Below, piece after piece: positions 35,701 through 48,700 of a DNA stretch of 64,000 nt. A program made the position numbers and the translations under genes. The stretch is taken from contig NC_084601.1 of assembly GCF_033807715.1 (NCBI RefSeq), positions 17,042,690 through 17,106,689 on the forward strand, given 5' to 3'. The stretch is from Cololabis saira (lineage: Eukaryota; Chordata; Actinopteri; Beloniformes; Belonidae). The notes beneath the pieces were generated by a model, which was not told the DNA's origin, made no database searches, and was given only the letters and a program-made list of their open reading frames with translations. How positions within the stretch are numbered: the first letter of the stretch is position 1; each line of letters begins with the position of its first letter.

Positions 35701-36670
35701 CTCTGCCCCCCCCTCCTGCAGAGTTGTGGGGTAATCTCGCCTGGCAGATGGGACAGGTGTGTGTACAGCCTGCCTGCCTGCCTTCAGGGTCCGGCTGTAC
35801 TGGTAAACACTGCAGAGTTATGGGGTCCTCGCACATGCTGAGGGCAAATCCAGGTCAGCTGGGTTGTGTTTATGCAAGTCGGAGTGGGCGGTGTGCACGT
35901 GTGTTTACGCGTGTGCATTCTTGTTTGTGTGTTTTTATGAATAATGGGCTATAGTGAGGGGTGGGGGTTTCAGAGCAAATGTAATGATTATTTACACGTG
36001 GCGTACCTTTTAATCATTGCATCTTTGTGTGTATGTGTGTCTGTGCATGTTTGGCCACGTGGAAGCATCTGGTACAACACGATGGCGGCTCCAGGGGAAA
36101 CGGTTTCCAGATGTGTTTGTGTGGTCTGGCCCCGTCGTCTGTTGGGCTGTGGACCGACCGGCCCGCGTGTACATCGTTAAACTTACGTTTGAGCGTTTTG
36201 CTTTATTGTCATGCCTATTCAGCAGGTTTTATTGATAAGTCCAGTGTCTTTTTGTCATAAGTCTGGGGTTTACGTTTGCTGCACGTGGTCACATGTGTGC
36301 GCATTTAAAAGTGCTTTCCTGTGCACATTAAAATGCACATGTGGATGCGTGTGTGTGCAGCAGCTGCCCGGTCTGAGGCCATCCAGATGGACAAGATAAT
36401 GGCTGATCAGAGTTTATGGAGTTACATTCCTTGACGAGGGACATTCTGCTTAATTCATATGCCACTAACACAGCACACATCATACCACATAATTAACACA
36501 TCAGCTGCGACTGATTCATAAGTGTACATCAATGTCTATTTAGCAGTAAAGCATAAAGCACAGCTGCCAGCAGACGGAGCAGGCTTGGTGGCCTGCTGAC
36601 AGAACACAGGAGGGATTTGACTTTTTTGACTTTTCCCCCATTTTTTCTTTTTTTTTCGTTCACCCTTCAG
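29720..36670 (+). other. Intron 1 of col16a1 (about 7.0 kb)
   Basis: The intron runs from gtaagc at 29720 to a polypyrimidine-rich acceptor (tttttttcgttcacccttcag) ending at 36670. It holds an interspersed repeat at 32080-32424 with a perfect palindrome at its left edge. No other coding exon was recognised. Large first introns often carry regulatory DNA, but nothing specific is provable here. Confidence 0.45.
32080..32424 (+). repeat. Best copy of the fish interspersed repeat, with palindromic left end
   Basis: From 32114 the sequence carries the ordered blocks cagggtcacgggggtctgct, gagcctatcccagttcatt, ccagtccatcacaggg, gcatgtttttggactgtggg, ggaaaccggagtacccgg and gagaacatgcaaactccac. This is the familiar order of a widespread fish SINE/L2-related repeat. 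Its first bases form a perfect 34-bp palindrome (32080-32113), where 'aaaatgggtatagaac' is mirrored. This looks like a local inverted duplication of the repeat's 5' end. Confidence 0.8.
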
Positions 36671-36717
36671 TTGGAGTTTGAGGCGAGGCGGAGTGCGGTT
36701 CTCAGAGGGGTGACATC
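36671..36717 (+). promoter_or_regulatory. 5' untranslated part of the start-codon exon
   Basis: These 47 bases lie between the acceptor at 36670 and the ATG at 36718. The start context is gacatcATGt, with an A at -3, a fair initiation context. No upstream ATG lies within this exon portion. Confidence 0.7.
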
Positions 36718-36793
36718 ATGTGGCTCTTCTGCTCCTCTCTGGCTCTGCTGGCCCTCAGCTTTGGATCATGTGACACAGAAACATCACAGGAAG
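36718..36793 (+). CDS. col16a1: col16a1 coding exon 1: start codon and signal peptide
   Basis: The exon encodes MWLFCSSLALLALSFGSCDT and five more residues, ending in phase 1 at the donor GAAG|gtgagt (36793/36794). Residues 2-17 form a hydrophobic stretch followed by small residues (FGSC), as expected for a secretory signal peptide; cleavage near residue 17-21 is plausible. The MW start also agrees with mammalian COL16A1. This is the only ATG in the exon that is in frame with the following exons. Secretion into the extracellular matrix is expected. Confidence 0.88.
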
Positions 36794-39700
36794 GTGAGTT
36801 GTCCTGTTTCGAAGTTTCAAAGTCGCGGCCTGCTGCGCTGTTTCATGCAAAGTCATGGCTGCAATGAAATGAATAGTTTGTCATGATGGAGTCTGGAAGT
36901 TCACAGTGCCCTGCTGATCTCAACGGCTCAGTCCATGACATTTCACATATCCTTTTGGAGGATTTTTTAAAACTGGTAGTCAGTTCATACACATAAATTA
37001 AAGCTCACAAGTATTACTGCTTCTTTGTGCCTTGCAGCCGATGCCCACGATTTTCTTTCGTTTTCGCTAAATGGAAAACAAACACTAACATTTAATTGCA
37101 CCTTCAGGCATGGAAACTAAAGAACTAGAGCAGTCCAGGACTGCATATTAGCACAGAGGCTGAAAGAAAAACATCCCGTCATCCACATCTGTATGAAAAA
37201 GAAAATAAAAAAAAGGCAAAAAAGTGTTGCTGAGCTGCTATACTGACTTGCCCATGGATGCATCCTCATAAATGATGATTGAATACAAGCTGGGTTGATC
37301 TCCCCATCTGTACTTCATCTTGCAGAGGACTCGTTGAGAACATCAACACCGGGTTAAAGTTATTCATTGTGGTTGCAAAGAGTATTTTGGAAATGGTAGA
37401 TGACTGTTTTGACAGAGATAAGAATTTGAAAGGAAATTCTAAAGTGAAACTAAATGAAACGTAAAAACAAAAAATTGGTAGCCATAGCAGAGCTCTATGA
37501 AACTCAGCCACAGCTAATGGCAAAAATGCTACGAAACTGTCTAAAAAGTAAATAATTGCCAGTTGTCCTCGATGAACTGCTGCTAAGAAGAGCTTTTTTG
37601 TAATTGGTGAATGGTCGACTTTTATCCAGCACCTTTTCACCAAGACCCAGACTCTAAAAAGCCCTTTAAAATGTGATTGTCATTCACTCATTTACACAAA
37701 ACATTTACACATCTGGTACATCTTACACGTACACTGTAAATACAGTTTTTGTTACTACAATCACACACAACTGAGCGTGTGGTGGGTCAGTGTCTTCCCC
37801 AAAGACACATTGACTCATGGAGAAGCTGGGTGACACCAATTTTCCAGTAGCAAGATTACCACAATGTCAATCTGATGTGTTTATTATCAGGCCTGCACAT
37901 AAGTGGGCCACCAGAGCGCATGCGCCGTCAAAATCCACAGTGCGCTGTCAATCTTGTGCTGCGAAGCGCTTTTGCGTACCAACAGCTGAGGCTCATATTA
38001 TTGGTTGTGGCCAGACCAGAATACTAATATTAAAAAATCTATTGCGAGAGCTTTTCCCCAGAACTGCCACTCAAAGTTGGTACTGGCCAATCACAGCGCG
38101 TCCTTACTCCCCCTCCATGCTCGTTGCGGCGGTGGGTTGGGAAGAGAGGTAAGGATCAGCTTTACTGAACAAACCCCGACACGTCTCGTCAAAATGTCCA
38201 AGAAGCAAGCGCCATTAAGTAATTATTTTGGCGTTCCACCGCCACCAACTACAAAGAGACGCCAACCTGAACCACTACCCGAATCGAACAGAAAACATGT
38301 GTTCGCCGAGAAGTGGCTGCATGATGTTACGCGGCGACGCGCACCGTACGTTCGCGTTCCCGTGTATCCTACCCCGTAAGCTCTGCGTTGGTGCAACGCG
38401 GAACCATAAATCAGCCAGTGTCCGTCACTGCGTGCAGCAGCAGCGTGCCTGCACCAGCAAGACGCTGCTCTCTGATTATGGCTCACAGTTTATGAAAACC
38501 CCAAATAAAAAATAAATTAAAGAATATTTTATGAAATCAATAAACAATTCCATCATCAAAATATCTTGCTTTGCATGTAATAAGACTAGGTAATATATTA
38601 GTTTCACCTTTTAAGTTGAATTATTGAAATAGATTAACTTTTACACCATATTCTAGTTGAATTATTGAAATAAGTTAACTTTTACACCATATTCTTCACC
38701 TGAAGCAATATTCTACACCTTGGCTGATGTGGACATACATAGCATAGAAAGGCTATTTCAGCTGCTATATGGTTGGCTGTCTGTACAGTCATGCAAGTTC
38801 AATGCTATTAAAGAACACGTTTTTTCATATAAAATAAACACATTTTTATGCAGTTTAGAAGTTTTGGGGCTTTTTTTTGGCTCTTGCGCTGCTGAAATCG
38901 GGGCGTCCTTATTTCTATTTCTGAGAGTTGGCAAACCCTAGGTGCAAAATATGCCGTGAGCATCCCAATCTGGCCGATAAAAACTAACTTTTATACTGAC
39001 TCTACAGACTAACACACACCATAATTTGTTAATTCATCTTTATAAGTGAATAAATATCGTTTTGCCTATAACTTATTTCTGCATCCCTCTTTTATTGATC
39101 CAGCGAGACGGGTCACCGCGTTTTTGGAGCCCCAAGTCACATATCCAGGGGCTCCTCTGAGCACCAGACCAAAATAATTATGTGCAGCCCTGTTTATTAT
39201 CCCAATTTAGTGCGTCGCTTGTCCCTTTCACGTTAACTGACACAGGGTCAGATGTTGCGCTGGTACCGTCAATAACCAACATCCAACAGTCGTGAGCCAG
39301 GTTTGATATAAACAGAATGATGTGGGACGGTTGGAACTGAGTCTGTTTTTTCTTATGCTCCTTACCCTCACAGCAAAAGCGCCCAGCGTGCGTTAAACAC
39401 GAGCTCCAGGGAGAGAAGGGGTTTCATCTAAAAAACGTCTATTAAGTGACAAAACAGCGCCATCCAAGTACTTTTGACAGCCCCAAAGGCCGAGACACAT
39501 TTCTAAACTTCTGTTTGGAGTTGCTCGCTTGACCAGGATGTCTTGCTGGGAACCTCAGAGCGCTCGATATTACAGAGTCTGCGTGCGTCAAGGGGCCGAA
39601 GGCAAGGATGGAAACCATGTAATTGCAGCTTACGTAGCCGCTGGTGGCAGTGTGGTTTGGTAGTGGCGTGGGGTTGTGTGTGTTTACCATGTGTGGTTGT

Positions 39701-42700
39701 ACTTCTCTTCATAAGCCATCAATCATTCTCAGGGTTGTGCACATGTATCGACAAAAACCTCCCAGGAACAACCGTGTTTTTGAAACTTTAGTTTGCTATC
39801 AGCTGCGTTGTCGAGGATGTGCATAAGTTACTATTTGTACCGATGCTGGAGTCTGTGTGTTTGAGAGACAGGGTACAGAAACAGACAACCTAGAAATCAA
39901 GAAGCAGACAGGTGAGGAGAAATCTCTTCTGTTGTTTGTTTTAGTTTGTATTTTTTTCCAGCTCTGAACTGTCATACTCCCTCATCGCAATGTCAGTGTG
40001 TTCTCAGAGGCCTGTTCTGTGATAGCGCTCGGTGCGATGGGGGGAGGTGGGGTAGCAATCCTCTACAGCTTGTTTAGCTCTGAAGGGAGCTTCATGGAGG
40101 AGGTGGTCCCCCTCGGGAGAGAGCTTTTCAGAGGAGACTGAGTCAGACTGCAGCTCCCCTGAGCCCTCCCCTCCACCGGCTGGAAGAACGTGTTTTATCT
40201 GGTGCAGCTATGACACTTTATCACAGCAAGCCTCTTTCTCACACACAAACACACCATCGGTGTTCCTCCAACTCATACAGAAATGTGCTGACTTTACAGC
40301 AGGAAAGCAGGTTCAGGTGGAATTAGTGTTGAGAAGTTGAGCGGGACGATAACACGCACACACACGCATCAGTCTGTTCAGGCTGAGACGAATGACCGAC
40401 CCGTTGCTTCAAATGAACCAAAATGAACCTCATCAAACACATTCTAATCAGTCTGCATCTTAGCAAGAGACAGTTTGTGTTGACTCATGCCGGTGGAGTA
40501 TAAACAGGCTCATTTACACAGAGCGGTAGATAAAGGTGGCAAGTAGTGAAATGCAAAAACAGAATGATTGACTGAATGTTGAGTTTATAAGCTGCGAGCA
40601 ACTGAGCTGATGACGTCACGTGGATGATGATAAGGATGTGAGCGTGCATCAAACAGTTAACGTGATCCAATCTCAGCATAAACATAATAGGCTGTGGTAC
40701 ATGAAATTAGATTACGATTATGATTATTTTGTGAATTGACAAAAGAATGTTTTTTTATTGAACATTTGCCCCATTGGGCTTTAAGTGCAAACTTTGCTCT
40801 TATTAAACCAAAAATGAATGAATAAAGTGCAAAACTCTGTAAAATAAGTTGAAAAAAAGTTTTAAAAAATATAATAAAATATAAAGTTTTATCTCTGAAA
40901 AAAAAATCAGCAAATCAGCACTTGCAAACATACAGTAAGTTATATTTCCAATTAAATAAAACAAGACATTTTCTAATTAAACTAAACTGGGTCTTTGCAT
41001 GCTAAATAATAATGCAAACCATTAAGGAGGTAGAGGTGTGTAATGTCAGTCATTACATTTGCTATTCACATTTGCAAGTTTTTTGCAAGGAACACGAGCC
41101 GGTCTACCGCATCTGGCTTGAGGGATACCCGGTGGCATGTTACAACGCCCCCTCCTACACTAAAGAGCCTCTCCGATGGGGCACTTGTCGCAGGTATTGA
41201 GGAGGTATTTCCATCAATCATTAATATGGTATCAATCATTAATATGTGTGCAGACAAGGTAAAAAAAAAAAGTGAAAAAAAAAATAAAATAAAAAAAAAA
41301 AATTGTGAAAAATCGATTTTACGATTGTCACCTTTTAACATCGTTCTAATTACATAATCGCAATTACGATTTAAAATCGATTAATCGAACAGCCCTACAT
41401 GAAATAATATTTTTTTAGTCAGATTTAGATTTTTTTAATTTATTTTTTATTTGCTGCTGACGGGTGAATCAGCCTGACCATCATGTCTGTACTCTAGGAC
41501 ACCACATGGTTTCAGCTATTTTTCAGTAGAGTTATTGCATCCCATCTCAGCCCTTTTAAGTGCATCGTTAAATGTGTATTTTTTCCTAATGAGCGAGCGG
41601 TGGTTGATTTAGTGCATACGGCCCACGCAAGCACACATACACTCATAGAGGACACGCGCAGCAACGCAGGAGAAAGTGTGCAGCAGTGGGACTTATTTAG
41701 TGCATACTGAAAGCATGCCAGCGTCCTAAAAAAACGGTGAGCTCATCCCTCTGATATGCTGTCTTTAAAGTATTTCCACTCCTCTGTACTGCAGTTTTAT
41801 CTCTGGAAACTCACCAGGAATGTTCTCTGTCGTCTGGCTCATTTCGCCTGAAAGGGCAAGAGCTTCCATCCCCCTTTTTGATCAAAACCTCCGTTTGGTG
41901 ACCACCACCATATTTATGGTATTGACTCATCCGGTACATCACCCAGCGTGCCCCTCTGCTTCCCATATGTTGCATGTGTCTAATTGATCGGGGGCTTGGA
42001 AGTCTCTCCCAGTGACTCTGGCTTTTTGCTGATCAGCAGCCCTTTCCAATTATCTTGCACTGCCACATTGTAAAGCTTCCTGAATAAGTGCCATGCCCTC
42101 TCTAATTCTACACTATGCAGTTCAAACTGAAACTTTGAGCACACTTTTTTGAACATTTTCCCCTTTGCATGAAAATACTATTCCAAGTCTTTGCGGCTTT
42201 GAAAATGGAGTTATAACTGAGGCCTGAATTATTAATTACAACATGGAACTGCTTTATAACCCACTGATGCTTAAATCTTCTGACATTTATGAATTATTCA
42301 CGGGTAACATAAATGTTCTGTTTCTTAATTCATGCCTGAATGGTTTGCGGTTTGTCTAGTTTTACTGTCGGTACAATAATGGAGCAACAAAGTCATTCAT
42401 CAGGGTGTCTGACACGCTCCACTCCAGGTGTACATCACAAAGGAGTGTTTCACCTCTTTAAAGATCTGAAAGATTAAAAAGGGAAATAAGAAAAATCCAT
42501 CCTTTTCGATTTGGCAAGAACGCAAACGCAGCTCATCAATGAGGACTTTAACCAAACTAAAACCATCCAATCTCTTGAAGATACATGCGGCGACTAGCAG
42601 GATCTTGGAAGGGAGCTCATACTTTGTGCTAATTAGCTTGTCAACAAGCAAAAGCTTGCATTTGATCACAGCTTGAGAGGAAGTGAGCTTCAGTTTATGC

Positions 42701-45700
42701 CGCGTGTCCTCTGCCAAACTGACTAAGTGCCCGACATCGCAACAGCCCTCCAAAATATCACCCATCCTCTGAGCTAGGCAGGAATGGCTCCTGCCTCCTA
42801 TGCGTGTGAGCAAATGTCTTTAACTTTAACAAGCAAGCACAGCGTTTCATTTGATTCTTAGCTTTAGAAAAGGGCAGTGCTTGTTTGTGAAATGTACTTG
42901 TCAAAGGACAATTGGGAGCAGAAGGAGAATAACCCAGCAGTTTTTGTGCCAACCTTATGCTCAATCTTGATGTAGTTACAGTGTTAGCTGTCAAAAGTTT
43001 AAATGTTTTGGGCGGTCACTGAACATTTTAAGCGGATGAGCTGGAAGCAGCTAAATCTCTGAGTGACAAGGGCCAAATCACGCTTCCTAAACAGTGACAT
43101 TTTCAAAAGACCAGATTTTGTTTGTTATTGCTTTCATGCAGATGTTACCAAAACTGGTTAAAGGACAGACAGCCAGTGATCCAGTGGTGTGCGTATAAGG
43201 AGCAAGCCTGTGTGTTTAAACATGGCGTGCATCCATAAACTGTGGGGATATCAGCTGGTGATCGGGCTCTGGACGTCTCTCACTTGTGACGAAGAGAAGA
43301 AATCTATGAACCAAAACATATGTTTGGCTGTGGGAATTGCTAAAACAATGTTGCTCTGCTGAGCACGACCCAATTAAAGAAGTTTACAAGGTTAAGGCCA
43401 CAAAATTAAAGCTAGCAGCACGCGACCTGCCACAAGCCCTTGAAATGTATTTTATTTATGACTGAAAGCTGGTCCAAATGCAGCAATCGTTCGTACAAAT
43501 GACACTTGACGTCAGCTTGATTTCCAGATAAGCCTGACTGGTCTTTTTGCAATCACCAGTTTGTCCTGTTTTTCCACTGGTTTTCCTTTGCAAAAACATA
43601 AATAAAGTTTAACGGTGTGGTGTTTGCATATGTAAATTTATACTTTAAGATAATCCTCCACGTGGAGAGGGATGAAAAACTAATTCAGCTTCTGTTGGAT
43701 GTTGAGGAAATACTTCCGTCCAGAAAAAGCACACCAGAGCCTTCTGTCCTTTAAGAAGTCATTACATTAAATATTGTAATGAATACTTTAATTGGCATGA
43801 AAAAAGCAGGTTCATTTCTATGGACGCGCCACTGGAATGGAGACTGTTTCGAGACTGCTTTCCCCACGCTTCAGCTCGTCATGCTAAATTTGAGCTAAGC
43901 CAGGTAATGAACATGTCAAGGTGATATTTCCTTAAAGGTCCGAGGGAAAGCCATCTGCATATTTGGGCGAACTATGTTCCTTAAGATATACTGTTATAAC
44001 CTCAAATGGGAAAATCGAGCCTCTGAAGTGCTTTTCTGCATGTTTCAGCACGTCACTTCACAACTCCCATTAGCCTACCTTTTTATTTCTCTGCTTTCAC
44101 CGTCTCCGCTTTCATGCGCTCCTCTCTCCAACTTCTCCCCTTGTGTTGTTCAGCTTTTGATTTTGCTGCCCACTGGCCTGCAGCCAGAATCCCTCCACTT
44201 CTGATGAAAGCCTTCATCCTTACTGTCAAATGGAAACGGGATGGTAATGTAAAACTAAGAGGAAATACAAGAAAAGAAAGCAAAGTAAGCAGCGGCAAAA
44301 GGCGGATCCACGTAAAGACTTCGGGATAATAAAATTGAATGATGAAAATGATGAAAAACACTTGATGTGTGTGTGTTTTGGGGGGGCGCTGCATACTTTG
44401 TGCTGACCAGAGGTGGACAGAGTACTCGACCCCAGTACTTGAGTAAGAGTACAAATACTACTGGTCAAAATTTACTCCGTTACAAGTAAAAGTAGCTCAG
44501 TCAAAATATTACTCGAGTAAGAGTAGAAAAGTACTTGCTTTTAAAGGTACTTAAGTATCCAAAAGTAAATGCTTTTAAATGTACTTTAAGTAAAAGTAAG
44601 AGTAAATTTCTTATTTTCCACATCAGTAAATTACTATATTTTTTCTAAATTACCATCATTTAAGGATCTTTTAACTCTTGTTTCTGAGAATTAACTCTTT
44701 GAAACCAGCTGCATTGATGTGCTGCTTTTAGAACCACAATGTTATATAAAACCTGCAGAAACACCAAAAACAAATCAAATGAATGGGATCATAAGAGGAC
44801 AGCAGATGATGCAGAGTTTATTAACAATCATGAACTGAAACCAAATTAACCTGCACCATCCAACTAGGTCTGGATCCCCCTCAAAGACCACTGCTTTACA
44901 AAAAACTACATCTCTGCTTTCAATAACTCAAATGCGGCTCTGTCTTGACAAACGCAGGCTACTTTGGCGGTATCGTTTTGAGGAGGCTTGACGTGTTTCC
45001 GCTTTATGTACATCCCAGTGGAGAGCGTGCACTGTGATAGGTCTCCTCCTTTGACAAAAACAGCTTGTGTCCAATAGGATTTTAGGGAAGAAGAAAAAAG
45101 AGCAGACCTGAAAGTATCGAGTACTTTTCAGCCTTCCTAGAAATTTACTCGAGTAAAAGTAAAAATATTTGTCTTGGAAATGTATTCAAGTAAGAGTAAT
45201 AAGTACCAAAGAAATCTAATACTCAAGTAAAGTACAAATCCTCTGGATATGTACTTAAGTACAGTACTCAAGTAAATTTACTCCGTTACTGTCCACCACT
45301 GCTGACTTAGCAGATCAGGTTTCAAGATGGACTGGTCAAGTTCTGGATATACCAGGTGTGAGTGTGGGATGGGCTCAGAAGCCTCCACACCTCGGTTTGA
45401 TGCTCTCTCTCCTTTGTATGTTGTTTAAAAGTCAAGTCTGGTTCATTGAATGTCTTTAACTTCTAGTCAGTTCCTCTTAGCTCCCCAGAGCAACACTGTT
45501 TGACATCTGTTTTCCACACCATCTTCTGTGCTTGTAGACAGCAATAAGAGAATGGCACATTGTACAGTCGGAGAGGACAATGTGCTTTGGTTTGAAAACA
45601 GACTCTTTGCTGTTTTGAAGCCAAGATGATGAGAAACTGCAGGGTGTCAAGTGATGCTCCTGATAATAAGGGATGAAGCGCTGAATGAAATTCTAGTCTT

Positions 45701-48700
45701 ATTTGAGTTGGCCACCGTGAAATTAAATTCCCAGCTTTTAATTAAAGTCACATGGATGTTATTATCCTAGTAACCAAATTTGGCCACGTCATTTCAGAGG
45801 GACTTCAAGCCTGGCTTCAGTTTCCCCCAAATGGGGATAAAAACACAGATGTTGTTTGACGTTGAATGTTTTACAGCCGATAACTGTTTCAGGATTTTCA
45901 ACACGGCTCCTATAACGTTTCCTTCTTTGGGCTTTTGTTTTGTTTTGTTTTTTTTTTAAGCATCATTTATAGTCTCTCTCCATTTTCTGAATCTGTATCA
46001 ACCGGTTCAGAGTCAGATGGGGCTGGGGGCATTTCTGAGGTTTGCTGTGCCAGGAGGCGAGCTGCCAGCCCATAGAGGTCCACATGGAGAAACACGAGAC
46101 AACTAACCATACATGGTCACACCCAATCCTATGCTCAATTAAGAATCACCAATTAAGTTAACATGGTCCATGTTATCTGTAATGTCTTTGGAAATCTGGA
46201 GAAAAGCCACACAGGGATGAGAAAGTCTTACTAATTCAAACAGAAAAGCCCCCCGAACAAGATGTGAACCAGGAGTCTCCCTGTTGTCAGGCAACAGTAC
46301 TAATCACCAGACCAGCATGTTGTCCAGCGTAATCAGCGCTTGGATCAACTCCTAATGTTCTGCCATCACAAGCAGCATAAAGCCCAGCAATATGGATTCT
46401 CTCGTGCCAAATACACGGCGTGGATGTTGGACTACAGAAAAGACTTGCTTGGTCGACACCAAAGCAGTCTTTTCAAGGAAAAAAAAAAAGCCTGTTATAA
46501 AGTATGGTGGTAAATGTTTTATAGTTTTGATTTGTTTTATTGCCTTAGGTATGAGGCAACTTATTTAACTGCAGAATTTGCGTTACAGCAAAAACTAAAT
46601 TCTTCTGACCACCGAGGGAAATCTCAAAAGGAAGAACTGGAGGGTTATGAAACAGACTAATCAATAGTCTCGTTTAAGTATTATGAGGACATTTGAAATA
46701 GGCGTCATGTATGAGTAAACCCTACAAAAAAGCTTGCAAGGAAATGCCAGGAAAGAAAAAAAACATAAATCTGAAGCAAATAGAGCAAAAAAAGTATTTT
46801 CTTGCTACGAGGGTAATCATAGCTTCTTGTGCAGAGAACACGCTTACTTTTGCTAACAAATAACATTTTGGTCTTCTCTTTTCTTTTTTTTTTTTTTAAG
46901 GAAAGACATTTTCTTTTTGGTATGGTTCAGAAATGCAATTTTTCTAATGTGGGGCTTGATTTTAGTGTTTGCTTATACAGATCAGAGTCAGCATTTTTGA
47001 TGAGATGTGCTGTATCAAAATTTTATACCTTACCCTTATCCAAGATGATAAAATAATGTATCCAGTTTCTTTTTTTATGCACGGTGCAGCATTAAATAAG
47101 ACCAAATTAAAATATTTAACCTTAAGCATTGGCATACGGTACATATTAATGATTTAGAACCCTACTGTCAGCATCAGAGCTATAGGAGATAATTATGAAG
47201 TTTCATTTTAACACGGGGGCACTACCTGCTTCCAGATTCTCCTCAGTCACGGGAGTAAAAAAATCAAAAAATCTACACTTAGTATAATATCTTGCTCAAG
47301 GCCACGGTCCTTGGCCCCATAGAGATCAATTAACTGTGGATCACAGAGATTTACATGGTTCATGTCTACCTGTAGTAGCCTAATTCTTCCATACCTCTCA
47401 TATCTCCCACTTCAGTGCGATTGGGCCACTCTGACAGGCAACACTTTTGTCTATAACCTCCCCTGACAGGGTGACTACATATCCATCAAGAGGTGGTTAC
47501 AGCGACAGACAAGGCTGGTGCCAGACAACCTGTCAGACTGGGGTTTTTGCACAGCTTTGCCCTCATTTCATCTTGCTGTCTATATTTTACACTTTTTATG
47601 TTACTCTCTTTCGCCACCCCCGCTCAACCCAGTTTCTCCCTCCCATTTTTTATCCAGGTGAACATTTCACTTAGTCTTGTGTTTGAATTTAATGGGTCTC
47701 TCTCGCACTGATGGCCTATTTCATTCAACAGAAAGTGTTAAAAGTAACAATTGAGTTTCCAAATAACGGCATTACATCTCATGAATGTTCCTCTTAGGGG
47801 TTTAGTTGGAGTAGTATTTTTTTATAATGGTCTTTCAACATTTCCTCTATGTGCTGTCCTTCTGCTTCCACAGGTGATCAATGTCCACCCTTACAAGTGG
47901 AAAATTGGAAGTTTCCTCAGATGGCCAGGGACAACATCACGGGTGAGAACTCAGGCTCGTGCACACATGTCATAGTCTGAGTTTTATCTACAGGGTTTGT
48001 GACGAGTTTCCTTTGTCGCCAGGCTTTTTTTTTTTTTTTTTAAATGTATTTATTAGATTTTCGTTTGCAGTTTCTAACAAGACAAACATCAGTCACTGTT
48101 ACAGACAACAAAGCAAACTTTTTCTCCCCGTTCTCCCTCCCATCCCCTTGTCCCCTAGAAAGGAAAAAAAAGAGTAAATAAATAAATAAATAAATAAAAT
48201 AAAAAAAATAAATAAAAAAAATAAATAATAATAATAATAATAATAGAGCAAAAGGGGGAAAAACATTAATAGATATAGTATTGATTAAGAAACACTTAAA
48301 CATAGATATCCATTAAATTAGTACCCTGGATGTGATATACAGTATACGCATGCCCGTGTGAATACAGACATACATACAAATGCATGCATACAAATATTGA
48401 GATCAGTTATGACATTGATGTATTTCAAGGACATTTTCAGGCCATTATATCACCCCACATGAATATTCTACTCCCTCTAAGCCTCCTCCTGCTGAAGTAA
48501 GTTACCAACATTAGTATCATGTCTTAAAAAACATATAAAAGGTCTCCAGATGTCGTCAAAAACATGTTGCTTCCGTCTGATAATGTAGGTTATCTTTTCC
48601 ATTGTCATGTTTAAAGCCATCTCTTTAATCCATCTTCCGATTCTTGGTCCATCAACATTCTTCCAATTAAGGGAAATGATACGTTTCGCTTGTAATATAC

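Larger units (their letters stand above)
37888..39192. mobile_element. hAT element, internally deleted (1305 bp)
   Basis: The termini are CAGGCCTGCACATAA on the left and TTATGTGCAGCCCTG on the right, inverted with one mismatch. They are flanked by an exact 8-bp target duplication, tttattat, at 37880-37887 and 39193-39200. This is diagnostic of a hAT-superfamily insertion. Inside are the start of a transposase-like protein (38194-38325), half of a Harbinger-like miniature (38326-38416) and a 41-bp tandem repeat (38615-38695). Most of the transposase is gone, so it is not autonomous. Confidence 0.9.
36794..47873 (+). other. Intron 2 of col16a1 (about 11.1 kb)
   Basis: The intron runs from gtgagt at 36794 to the acceptor cttctgcttccacag at 47873. 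It contains two hAT elements, an 894-bp inverted-repeat element and an old interspersed repeat. The parts outside them (for example 39201-40707, 41398-44407, 45302-45999 and 46326-47873) hold no exon I can recognise. A TGACGTCACGTG word at 40611-40622 combines a CRE-type palindrome with an E-box core. Sequence-complex, AT-rich stretches near 41980-42320 could be conserved non-coding elements, which cannot be shown here. Confidence 0.6.

Noticed and set aside
42400..42813. A 137-codon minus-strand frame in intron 2
   Set aside because: No motif, no splice signals and no similarity I recognise; within chance for this length of sequence.
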